5,898 bases of DNA from Ruminococcaceae bacterium UBA5579 (GCA_002425305.1 DILZ01000122.1:13161-19058); one strand, 5' to 3'; shown: positions 1 through 5,355, counted from the stretch's first letter. Notes: a model not told the origin generated them from the letters alone. Made by a program: numbers and translations.

Positions 1-3
1 TAT

Positions 4-43
4 TATGCCCACAAACGGCTGTGCAAAGCCGATTGTGGGCATA
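4..43. repeat. Strong hairpin, 11 + 5 bp stem
   Basis: An 11-bp perfect outer stem (4-14 with 33-43, TATGCCCACAA / TTGTGGGCATA) is followed, after one A-A mismatch, by a 5-bp inner stem (16-20 with 27-31) and a 6-nt loop. No T-run follows on the + strand, and none is visible in the few bases available on the other side, so it is not a convincing intrinsic terminator within this window. It could be the end of a structured element or a terminator of a gene to the left; the cut edge prevents a decision. Confidence 0.6.
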
Positions 44-112
44 AATCTTCTGAAAAACAGGATTCACGCTCCGCAGATATTTTCGACACAAAAGTGGACT
101 TGAACCCTCCCC

Positions 113-140
113 ATACAAAATTTTAGGGTATATTTTGTAT
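113..140. repeat. 9-bp perfect inverted repeat, operator-like
   Basis: ATACAAAAT (113-121) and ATTTTGTAT (132-140) are perfect reverse complements separated by 10 bp, so the half-site centres are 19 bp apart. The geometry fits a dimeric DNA-binding protein, and the repeat overlaps a TATAAA (138-143) that could be a -10 element. No good -35 is placed for it and no regulator gene is visible nearby, so the operator role is inference. Confidence 0.4.
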
Positions 141-151
141 AAAGTATACAG

Positions 152-204
152 AACGCATATGAGTGTCTTCTCCCAACCGAGAAGATAGTCATATGCGTTT
201 TTTT
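152..204 (+). terminator. Intrinsic terminator 1
   Basis: An 11-bp perfect stem (152-162 with 189-199) is continued inward by a further nine pairs (164-172 with 179-187, one G-U) across a single G-G mismatch, with a 6-nt loop, and runs directly into seven Ts (198-204). This is a textbook rho-independent terminator on the + strand. It either ends a transcript entering from the left edge or ends a very short RNA started just upstream. Confidence 0.85.
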
Positions 205-272
205 ATTGCCTCAAAAAAGTACAATATAGATTTTTGGGTGATTTGAACCCTTTATCAACAAAATTTTTTCCG

Positions 273-300
273 TTGAAACTGTGCAGATTGCACATATTAT
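273..300 (+). promoter_or_regulatory. Sigma-A-like promoter upstream of the gene block
   Basis: TTGAAA (273-278) and TATTAT (295-300) are separated by 16 bp, close to the housekeeping consensus; an overlapping TATAAA (298-303) would give 19 bp and is less good. Transcription would start near 306-308, only about 10 nt before terminator 2, so RNA from this promoter would be either a roughly 60-nt terminated product or, by read-through, the leader of the operon beginning at 451. Confidence 0.5.
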
Positions 301-315
301 AAATACAAAAGCATT

Positions 316-371
316 AGAGCCTGTAAATTGTTTCTCTCTATTTATGAGAAGCAGTTTCAGGCTCTTTTTTT
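316..371 (+). terminator. Intrinsic terminator 2, in the operon leader
   Basis: AGAGCCTG (316-323) pairs with CAGGCTCT (358-365). An internal loop separates this from an upper helix (330-336 with 346-352, one G-U). Seven Ts (365-371) follow, then A and four more Ts. It lies between the likely promoter at 273-300 and the first gene at 451, so transcription of the operon from that promoter must pass it. I see no alternative antiterminator pairing in the short stretch between promoter and hairpin. Confidence 0.8.
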
Positions 372-374
372 ATT

Positions 375-392
375 TTCCGACAAAGTTCGGAA
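375..392 (+). repeat. Small hairpin after terminator 2
   Basis: TTCCGA (375-380) and TCGGAA (387-392) form a 6-bp stem with a 6-nt loop in the leader of the first gene. No T-run follows. The rest of 393-438 shows nothing I can name apart from the ribosome binding site just before 451. The hairpin is weak and its significance is uncertain. Confidence 0.3.
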
Positions 393-450
393 GAACCATT
401 CAGTCAGCAAGCCTTGACAGAGCTTGAAATAAAATTACGGAGGAATCATA

Positions 451-708
451 ATGAACAACGAAAACAAGCAGACCAAACCCGACTGCCCGCTGATAGGACA
501 GGACGGGAACATCTTCAATCTTGTCGGGATCGCGTCAAGAACCTTAAAAAGGAACGGCTTATCGGACGAAGCGTCCGAGATGACGGCAAAGGTCTTCAAA
601 AGCGGAAGCTACGAGGAAGCGCTGGGAATCATCGGAGAGTACGTCAATATAACCTCGACCGATGAACCCGATGAAGATGTCGAAATGGGAATGGAGGGAT
701 TAACATGA
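451..708 (+). CDS. Small conserved hypothetical protein of mobile elements
   Basis: This 85-aa protein has no function I can name. Its N-terminal half contains CPLIGQDGNIFNLVGIASRT (residues 12-31). I recognise this from short hypothetical proteins carried next to ArdA-like genes in gut Clostridia elements; that is memory, not a search. The middle looks helical with an EMTAKVF...SGSYEEALGIIGEY pattern, and the last 15 residues are strongly acidic (DEPDEDVEMGMEG). No signal peptide or membrane segment is visible, so it is probably cytoplasmic. GGAGGA (439-444) lies about 6 nt before the ATG, which fixes the start. The TGA overlaps the ATG of the next gene (ATGA, 705-708), implying translational coupling with the ArdA-like gene. 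Confidence 0.85.
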   Translation: MNNENKQTKPDCPLIGQDGNIFNLVGIASRTLKRNGLSDEASEMTAKVFKSGSYEEALGIIGEYVNITSTDEPDEDVEMGMEGLT

Positions 709-2156
709 TCAAAGCAACAATTCAGAACAGCCCGTACTGTACGGAGATACGGTTTCCGTGTTCGGAAACGGAGCTGTCGAAAAAGCTCGGCGAGATTGGG
801 ATGAACACGGAGCATCTTGCTCCCATCGGAATGGTTATAGAGATTGAACCCGCCGAATTGTCCATACTGCAGGACTGCGAGGTCAGTCTTGACGCGCTAA
901 ACTATCTTGGCAAAAGGCTTGACGGAATGGACTCGCGCGAGTATAAGCAGTACCTTGCCGTATTGAGCTGTTCGGAGATCAGCGAGGGATGGGGATTGAA
1001 GAATATGATCAACCTCACCTACAATCTTGCGCGGTATACGCTGATTGAGGACACGGACGATCTCGAACGTATCGGGCATATTCATATGCTCAATGTCCGC
1101 GGAGGGCTTTCCGAAGCCGAATACAGCAACAGCGAATGGCTTGCCGAGCAAGGCATGAAGCTCCTGGAATCAGGCAGCGGGATCGACACCGAGTACGGAA
1201 AAATATATGTCAATGAGGAAGTGCCGTTTGAGGAAATATTCAACGCAACAACCTTCCCCGCTTACTATTGCGAACCGAATTCGGTCGCGGCGGTCGTAAT
1301 CGGTTATTCGGATTTGACGGAGCTGGTTGAACTGCCGTGTGAGGATATCGCAATCAAAAAGGCGCTCTGCAGACTCGGCGCGGACAGCATAAAGGACTGT
1401 AAGGTTGAGGTAGATTCAACTCGGGATATCTCCGATGAGTGGTCGGAGAAGATTTCTGAGGTTGAAAAAACAAAAGACCTGTTTGGATTGAACAGTCTGC
1501 TGAAATCCGGAGGCATACGCATGAAACAGGAGCAGCCTGTTAGCATATTTAATAAGGAAGTGACAAGGCAGCTTCGAGGAAATGACTTCGCCGTTTCCAA
1601 AGGCGATGATTCCCTTAATGTTCGAACAGCCGACAATTTTTCGGTTAAAATCTTTGAAAACGGATCGCTTCGTGTTCCCGAGAACTGTCCTTCCGATTCG
1701 TATTCTCAAATTGATAAGATAATGAAAGAGGCTTACGATTTTTGTTCCGCCTATGCGAAAGCCGCGCCGCTCAAAGCAGATGGATTGTCGGAAAAATACC
1801 GCTGTCTTGCGGAATTCAACGGTACGGTTTTGGCGGCAAAATATAATGAGGATTACGGCTTTGAGTTCGTGACCTGGGATCGCACGTTTGACGGAAAGGG
1901 TGTTACACAAGGAAATTATTATTCCGACTATTCGGCAGCAAAAGAAAATTTTGCAACTCGGTCGGGACTTATCAACAAGGATATGCTGTTCAGCGCGGAA
2001 GAACTTGAACAGATCAGGAAGTGCGTGGATTTTACCGCAAGACACAACGGCGATCTCCGATTTGAAGATTGTCAGTATCTCCAGAAATTGAACGAGAAAA
2101 TCTCGGAGAGTCTTCCCGAACAGCAGCAGGACGAAGCTCCGGAAATGTCGATGTAA
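705..2156 (+). CDS. ardA: ArdA-like antirestriction protein fused to a C-terminal accessory domain
   Basis: ArdA proteins are acidic DNA mimics that block type I restriction-modification enzymes during entry of a mobile element. Residues 1-272 resemble the ArdA-like proteins of gut Clostridia elements. Features seen are the MIKATIQNSP start, a CEVSLDALNYLGKRL stretch, the MINLTYNLARY and HMLNVRGG segments, VPFEEIF, and a C-terminal ALCRLGADSI. By hand count this part has about 49 acidic and 25 basic residues, fitting a DNA mimic. Residues 273-483 form a second, unnamed domain (YDFCSAYAKAAPL, GFEFVTWD, RSGLINKDMLFSAEEL) that is paralogous to the whole next gene. The 483-aa length is much greater than the 165-280 aa I expect for ArdA, because of this fusion. 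GGAGGG (693-698) sits 6 nt before the ATG. An internal Shine-Dalgarno and ATG lie exactly at the junction (1509-1523). The family call is from memory of motifs; activity is inferred. Confidence 0.75.
   Translation: MIKATIQNSPYCTEIRFPCSETELSKKLGEIGMNTEHLAPIGMVIEIEPAELSILQDCEVSLDALNYLGKRLDGMDSREYKQYLAVLSCSEISEGWGLKNMINLTYNLARYTLIEDTDDLERIGHIHMLNVRGGLSEAEYSNSEWLAEQGMKLLESGSGIDTEYGKIYVNEEVPFEEIFNATTFPAYYCEPNSVAAVVIGYSDLTELVELPCEDIAIKKALCRLGADSIKDCKVEVDSTRDISDEWSEKISEVEKTKDLFGLNSLLKSGGIRMKQEQPVSIFNKEVTRQLRGNDFAVSKGDDSLNVRTADNFSVKIFENGSLRVPENCPSDSYSQIDKIMKEAYDFCSAYAKAAPLKADGLSEKYRCLAEFNGTVLAAKYNEDYGFEFVTWDRTFDGKGVTQGNYYSDYSAAKENFATRSGLINKDMLFSAEELEQIRKCVDFTARHNGDLRFEDCQYLQKLNEKISESLPEQQQDEAPEMSM
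1509..1523 (+). promoter_or_regulatory. Internal ribosome binding site and in-frame ATG at the ArdA fusion junction
   Basis: GGAGG (1509-1513) is followed after 7 nt by ATG (1521-1523), codon 273 of the 705-2156 frame. This is the same spacing as the real starts nearby. Initiation here would give a separate 211-aa protein ending at 2156, nearly the same length as the paralogous 200-aa protein of the next gene, and the homology between the two begins just after both starts. It looks like the start of a once separate gene whose upstream neighbour lost its stop codon. Whether it is still used is unknown. Confidence 0.55.
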
Positions 2157-2167
2157 GGGGGAGGAAA

Positions 2168-2770
2168 ATGAATATATTTGAAAAAGAAATCATTCGCAGT
2201 GTCAAAGAACTTGACTGCAAAGCGATATATCGCGAGGGAAACGGCAGTATTTCCGTGACGTATGACGGCGTACACATCGCCGAGATCAAAGGCGGGAAAA
2301 TCGATGGAATGGCGTTGCTTTCCAAAGAAGAACATGAAAAATTACTTCACGTTAAGAGGTTGTGCGCGAATGTGTTGAATTACTGCACGGCTTATGAAAA
2401 CGGTGAGCCTATAAATGATCCGAATTTTTCGGACGGATATCGAATTATTTATCGCGTTGGAAACGCCAAAATGGCAGCGCGCTACGAAAGAATATCGGGG
2501 TTTGAATTTGTCGTTTGGAGCGATGATGAAAACCCCGATTTTTTTGTAAGCTATGATAAGGCGCGTGGGAAGTTCGCGATACTTTCGGGTCTTGTCGACC
2601 GCGAGAGGATCTTTGACGATGAGGAGCTGGAAGCGCTCTATTACTGCGTTTACGTCATTTCCGAAATGAACGATACATTGAACGAGGATATGACTGAGCT
2701 GCTGAAAAAACTCGTAAAAAAACTGGACATTGCGATCTCGAAAAAAATAACCACCGAAAGGGGTGAATAA
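2168..2770 (+). CDS. Hypothetical protein, stand-alone paralogue of the ArdA fusion C-terminal domain
   Basis: This 200-aa protein has no known function that I can assign. It aligns along most of its length with residues 273-483 of the preceding protein. The opening is IFEKEIIRSV against IFNKEVTRQL. The centre is LNYCTAYENGEPI against YDFCSAYAKAAPL. Next come AARYERISGFEFVVW against AAKYNEDYGFEFVTW, and finally FAILSGLVDRERIFDDEELE against FATRSGLINKDMLFSAEELE. The conserved Phe/Trp/Tyr-rich centre suggests a small globular domain; no catalytic motif stands out. The C-terminus is lysine-rich and probably helical. I chose ATG 2168 because it follows a purine-rich GGGGGAGG tract (2157-2164) and matches the start of the homology; an in-frame ATG at 2069 has no homology or ribosome binding site support. 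The gap to the previous stop is 11 nt, so the two paralogues are tandem in one operon. Confidence 0.85.
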   Translation: MNIFEKEIIRSVKELDCKAIYREGNGSISVTYDGVHIAEIKGGKIDGMALLSKEEHEKLLHVKRLCANVLNYCTAYENGEPINDPNFSDGYRIIYRVGNAKMAARYERISGFEFVVWSDDENPDFFVSYDKARGKFAILSGLVDRERIFDDEELEALYYCVYVISEMNDTLNEDMTELLKKLVKKLDIAISKKITTERGE

Positions 2771-2772
2771 TA

Positions 2773-3150
2773 ATGGTGCGCTTTAAAAATTACTTTCACA
2801 GAAGGAACTTCACGGAGTTTGTTTCTCCGAAAAACTCAAATTATTACAGCAACCGCAGCGAGTTTATTGCCGCGGTCTTTCTTTTGTCCGCGGACAAGCT
2901 CTTATGGGAACGCTCTAAAAGCGCGATTGTAAGGTACGCGGTGAATTTCGGCTTGATCGATTTAAGCGGAATATCTACCGATGGTTACGCGCTTTATAAG
3001 GCGGCGAAAACCGTGTACAGCGGCGATTCGGATGTTTCTTTGAGCGAGCTGTGCGATTGGACATTGATCGATGATCCCACAGTGCTGACGATCTTCGCGG
3101 GAGTAATGCTGCGAAGAAACGATATTAAAATGCTGAATTGGAGGAATTGA
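2773..3150 (+). CDS. Hypothetical protein, 125 aa
   Basis: I do not recognise this gene with confidence. It has a basic, aromatic N-terminus (MVRFKNYFHRRNFTEFV), then alternating helical stretches (EFIAAVFLLSADKLLW; GYALYKAAKTVY; VLTIFAGVMLRR). Its general plan, a phase of F-x-x-RNF followed by an 'ALFLLSAD' type helix, recalls small DUF families of Clostridia elements such as DUF6075, but the match is too loose to assign. No transmembrane segment or signal peptide is convincing. The ATG lies 2 nt after the previous stop, with AAAGGGG (2757-2763) about 9 nt upstream, and its own TGA (3148-3150) is 2 nt before the next ATG. It is therefore firmly embedded in the operon. Confidence 0.8.
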   Translation: MVRFKNYFHRRNFTEFVSPKNSNYYSNRSEFIAAVFLLSADKLLWERSKSAIVRYAVNFGLIDLSGISTDGYALYKAAKTVYSGDSDVSLSELCDWTLIDDPTVLTIFAGVMLRRNDIKMLNWRN

Positions 3151-3152
3151 GT

Positions 3153-3530
3153 ATGATAAGATTTTTTATTATGAACGGGAACAACTCGCTGAAATTCGAT
3201 ATGCCGACCGATGAGCTTTTCGACCATCTGGGCAGCATTGGGATCAACGAGGATATCCCGATTACTTGCAGCGAAAAAATATATCTCGATTTCTACCCGA
3301 CCTTTGATTGGGATAAGACCGCGGAATGCATCTGCAAAAGGCTTTCCGAGGACGATAAAATCAGCGATGTGAATAAACTGTGCTTCAAAATCGAGGGTGC
3401 GAAAATCGATTCCGAACAGCTTGTGGACTCGCTTGATGTAATGGACGCTCACGGGGTCAAGGAGATCGGCGAGATCGTAGAATACCTTGAAATGCAGAAC
3501 GGGCAGTCGATGAAAGATATCGGTATGTGA
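3153..3530 (+). CDS. Small acidic protein resembling the N-terminus of the ArdA-like protein
   Basis: The start is ATG 3153, because GGAGG (3140-3144) lies 8 nt before it. A longer version from TTG 3138 would place the start upstream of the ribosome binding site and overlap the previous gene. The product has 125 aa, with about 26 acidic and 12 basic residues by hand count. Its first 70 or so residues align loosely with the ArdA-like protein of this window: MIRFFIMN against MIKATIQN, MPTDELFDHLGSIGIN against CSETELSKKLGEIGMN, and ICKRLSEDD against LGKRLDGMD. It lacks the later ArdA segments. It may be a truncated paralogue or a distinct small DNA-mimic-like protein; function is inference. The C-terminal helix (VKEIGEIVEYLEM) is followed by a tail ending in Met. 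Confidence 0.8.
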   Translation: MIRFFIMNGNNSLKFDMPTDELFDHLGSIGINEDIPITCSEKIYLDFYPTFDWDKTAECICKRLSEDDKISDVNKLCFKIEGAKIDSEQLVDSLDVMDAHGVKEIGEIVEYLEMQNGQSMKDIGM

Positions 3531-3575
3531 CGGCGTATGCCTTAACATAAAATCACGATGAGGGGAGGTGAACGC

Positions 3576-3836
3576 ATGAAAACAATGAGCAGAGGACAAA
3601 TCGAGTTCTACAAAAAGCAGTACCCGCCCGGCACTCGCATTTGTCTTGACCGAATGGGCGACGATCCGCGACCGATTCCCGCAGGAACAAAAGGCACGGT
3701 AGTTGCGGTGGACGACATCGGCACCTTGCATTGCAAATTCGATAACGGCAGGTCGTTCGGAATTTGCCCCGAGGTGGACAGCTTCCATAAGATTTCGGAG
3801 CAGACGGAGTCGCAGGAGCCGAAATTGTCGATGTAA
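3576..3836 (+). CDS. DUF4314 family protein
   Basis: This 86-aa protein matches what I know of DUF4314: a leading basic helix (RGQIEFYKKQYPPGTRICL), then a small beta-barrel-like core with PIPAGTKGTVVAVDDIGTLH and KFDNGRSFGICPEVDSFHKI. The G-T-K/R-G-T-V and V-D-D-I-G-x-L/I motifs followed by D-N-G are the recognisable signature. The function of the family is unknown; an SH3-like fold is a reasonable guess only. ATG 3576 is chosen because AGGGGAGGTG (3561-3570) lies 5 nt upstream, whereas the in-frame ATG at 3558 precedes that site. The last residues, PKLSM, resemble the PEMSM end of the ArdA fusion. The stop at 3834 is in the same frame as the following methyltransferase, with no further stop between them. 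Confidence 0.85.
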   Translation: MKTMSRGQIEFYKKQYPPGTRICLDRMGDDPRPIPAGTKGTVVAVDDIGTLHCKFDNGRSFGICPEVDSFHKISEQTESQEPKLSM

Positions 3837-3860
3837 ATCGGACAAAGAAAAATAACAGAT

Positions 3861-3875
3861 GGGAGTGATATTATA
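3861..3875 (+). promoter_or_regulatory. Ribosome binding site and apparent AUA start of the C5 methyltransferase
   Basis: GGGAGTGAT (3861-3869) resembles a Shine-Dalgarno sequence and lies 7 nt before ATA (3873-3875), whose codons continue GCA ATT AAA TTC TTT GAC TGC. The frame contains no ATG, GTG or TTG between the stop at 3834 and TTG 3927, which lies inside conserved motif I. ATA here, one base from ATG, or the adjacent ATT (3870), is therefore the best start. A 5-codon ORF (ATG 3859, MGVIL, TAG 3874-3876) ends on top of it. Confidence 0.55.
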
Positions 3876-5009
3876 GCAATTAAATTCTTTGACTGCTTTG
3901 CGGGCATCGGAGGATTCCGCAGCGGCTTGGAGCGAGCCGGAGGCTTTGAATGTATCGGCTTTTGCGAAATTGACAGGCACGCTGCGGCGGCTTACAGAGC
4001 CATGTACGACACGAAAGGAGAGGATTTTTATAGCGACATCACGAAAATCAATACGGAAAACCTTAAAGATTTTGATTTGCTCGTTGGAGGATTTCCGTGC
4101 CAGCCATTCAGCAATGCGGGCAGACGCTTATCGTTCGCTGATCCGCGGGGTACTCTCTTTTTTGAGCTCGCAAGAATCCTTGAAGCCAAGCGACCTCGGT
4201 ATTTTATCTTTGAAAATGTTCCCGGTCTGCTCAGTGCGCAAGAAGGATACTGTTTCGCAAAAATCATTGACACGCTTTGCGAATTGGGGTATAGCGTATG
4301 CTGGCGCGTGCTTGACAGCAAAAATTTCGGAGTCAGACAGTCCCGCCGACGGGTGTTCATTGTCGGATATTTTGGAGAGCGAAGTCCCCTCGAAATATTG
4401 GCTTTCGGAACGCAGTACAAGAAAGATCTCCGGCTGCTTATAAACGGCGGATCGCAAGGCAGACGAGTGTACTTGACAAGCGGAGATGCGGTTACCCAAT
4501 GCAGCGGAGATGGTGGAGTTAGCAGCAAAACCGGGTTGTATTTTATCGACCAGAATCCCGATCCGGCGATCACGGACACGGCGCGTTGCATTACGGCACG
4601 GCAGGACAGCGGAGTAAGTAATCACCGCGGAGAGCATTCCGCCGTACTCGTTGAAGAACCGCAGCCGATCATCAATCCGTTCAAGGAAACAACGTGGCAG
4701 AACGGCAGACGGATCAAAGACCCCGGAGAGCCGATGTTCACCATTACGGTGACCGACAGACATGGCATCGTGCATTGCGGTCGAATAAGACGGCTCATGC
4801 CGATTGAATGCTGGCGATTGCAGGGCTTTACCGATGAGCAGTTTCACAAAGTGGCGGCACTCGGAATGTCCGACGCGCAGCTTTATAAGCAAGCCGGAAA
4901 TGCGGTTACAACTAAGGTTATCGAGGCTATCGGCAGACGACTGAAAGAGTTTGACGAGAAATACGGTCGAGAGATAGATACCGTGGCTTGGGATAAGGAG
5001 AACGGATGA
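3873..5009 (+). CDS. DNA (cytosine-5-)-methyltransferase, probably orphan
   Basis: This enzyme transfers a methyl group from S-adenosylmethionine to carbon 5 of cytosine in a specific DNA site. With the start at ATA 3873 it has 378 aa, normal for the family. Visible motifs are I (FDCFAGIGGF, residues 6-15, SAM binding), IV (GGFPCQPFSNAGRR, catalytic Cys76), VI (FENVPGL, Glu114), VIII (QSRRR, 156-160), and IX/X (RRLMPIECWRLQGF, about 306-319, and YKQAGNAV, 338-345). The target-recognition region between VIII and IX is about 150 residues and includes ARCITARQDSGVSNHRGE; I cannot deduce the target. Starting at TTG 3927 would delete motif I, so it is rejected. No restriction endonuclease lies alongside, which fits self-protection of a mobile element. 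The stop overlaps the next ATG (ATGA). The AUA start could mean low expression, coupling or a sequence error. Confidence 0.92.
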   Translation: MAIKFFDCFAGIGGFRSGLERAGGFECIGFCEIDRHAAAAYRAMYDTKGEDFYSDITKINTENLKDFDLLVGGFPCQPFSNAGRRLSFADPRGTLFFELARILEAKRPRYFIFENVPGLLSAQEGYCFAKIIDTLCELGYSVCWRVLDSKNFGVRQSRRRVFIVGYFGERSPLEILAFGTQYKKDLRLLINGGSQGRRVYLTSGDAVTQCSGDGGVSSKTGLYFIDQNPDPAITDTARCITARQDSGVSNHRGEHSAVLVEEPQPIINPFKETTWQNGRRIKDPGEPMFTITVTDRHGIVHCGRIRRLMPIECWRLQGFTDEQFHKVAALGMSDAQLYKQAGNAVTTKVIEAIGRRLKEFDEKYGREIDTVAWDKENG

Positions 5010-5338
5010 AACCTATAAACGCTAATGAAGCGGACTACGAACGTTTTGAGATACTCGGTCATGACGCTCTTTTCACGAGCTTGCGAATTGACCGCAAGAC
5101 GCTCCCCGAGGGGCTTCACGCTTACGACCTCCGTGACAGTGATGACTGCGACGGAACGCCTTCCGAAGTGAGGAAATTCGTAATGGTCAACCATTGGGGA
5201 ACGGTGGTCACGCGCGAACCTATCGAGGGTGCGAACGAGGGAATCGTGCTTAACGATGACGATTATAACTATCTCGGCGAAAACATGACACTCGATGAGT
5301 TCGCAAATCCCGCTCCCGTGATGGAGCAGACCATGTAA
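5006..5338 (+). CDS. LPD28-like domain protein
   Basis: This 110-aa acidic protein resembles LPD28, one of the 'large polyvalent protein associated' domains described in polyvalent proteins of phages and conjugative elements. Recognisable parts are FTSLRIDRKTLPEGLHAYDLR (residues 23-43), KFVMVNHWGTVVTREPI (57-73) and YNYLGENMTLDEF (87-99). The molecular function of this domain is not established, to my knowledge. Here it stands alone rather than within a large polyvalent protein. AAGGAG (4995-5000) lies 5 nt before the ATG, and the start overlaps the stop of the C5 methyltransferase by 4 nt, so the two are translationally coupled. The tail ends PVMEQTM. The family assignment is from memory of the motif pattern. 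Confidence 0.8.
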   Translation: MKPINANEADYERFEILGHDALFTSLRIDRKTLPEGLHAYDLRDSDDCDGTPSEVRKFVMVNHWGTVVTREPIEGANEGIVLNDDDYNYLGENMTLDEFANPAPVMEQTM

Positions 5339-5355
5339 CAAATAATTGTGTTCGC

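Larger units (their letters stand above)
97..267. repeat. Imperfect direct repeat (97-124 and 240-267)
   Basis: Two copies of the pattern TTGAACCCT-N6-ACAAAATTTT lie exactly 143 bp apart; 21 of 28 aligned positions agree, with the mismatches concentrated in the 6-nt centre. Each copy sits upstream of an AT-rich tract and then a hairpin with a 7-T run, so the whole unit (repeat, AT-rich region, terminator-like hairpin) seems to occur twice. It may be a repeated regulatory site or the result of an old duplication of the leader. Function is unknown. Confidence 0.55.

Noticed and set aside
97..108. T-arm-like tRNA sequence on the minus strand (GGTTCAAGTCC here, GGTTCAAATCA at 240-250), suggesting a tRNA gene or tRNA attachment site.
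   Set aside because: The flanking bases do not form the 5-bp T stem or an acceptor stem, there is no anticodon arm, and no CCA-type end; only the T-loop-like heptamer matches.
414..452. Promoter-like TTGACA (414-419) and TTGAAA-N17-CATAAT (424-452) just before the first gene.
   Set aside because: TTGACA has no -10 at a proper distance; the second pair would start transcription inside the first gene, downstream of its ribosome binding site and ATG.
414..665. Overlapping 83-aa reading frame in the region of the first gene.
   Set aside because: It starts at TTG without a ribosome binding site, is rich in Arg/Lys like an out-of-frame translation, and overlaps the well-supported 451-708 gene.
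1416..2045. Long minus-strand reading frame (209 aa); also others at 2994-3980 and 4128-4892.
   Set aside because: All lie antisense to strongly supported + strand genes, have no ribosome binding site that I can see, and show no recognisable motifs; they are shadows of the codon bias on the other strand.
3138..3152. Longer N-terminus (TTG 3138) for the mini-ArdA gene.
   Set aside because: The GGAGG at 3140-3144 would lie inside that coding start; ATG 3153 is correctly spaced from it and matches the ArdA-like MI start.
3889..4443. 184-aa + strand frame overlapping the start of the C5 methyltransferase.
   Set aside because: Out of frame with all methyltransferase motifs and rich in Ser/Arg; a shadow frame.
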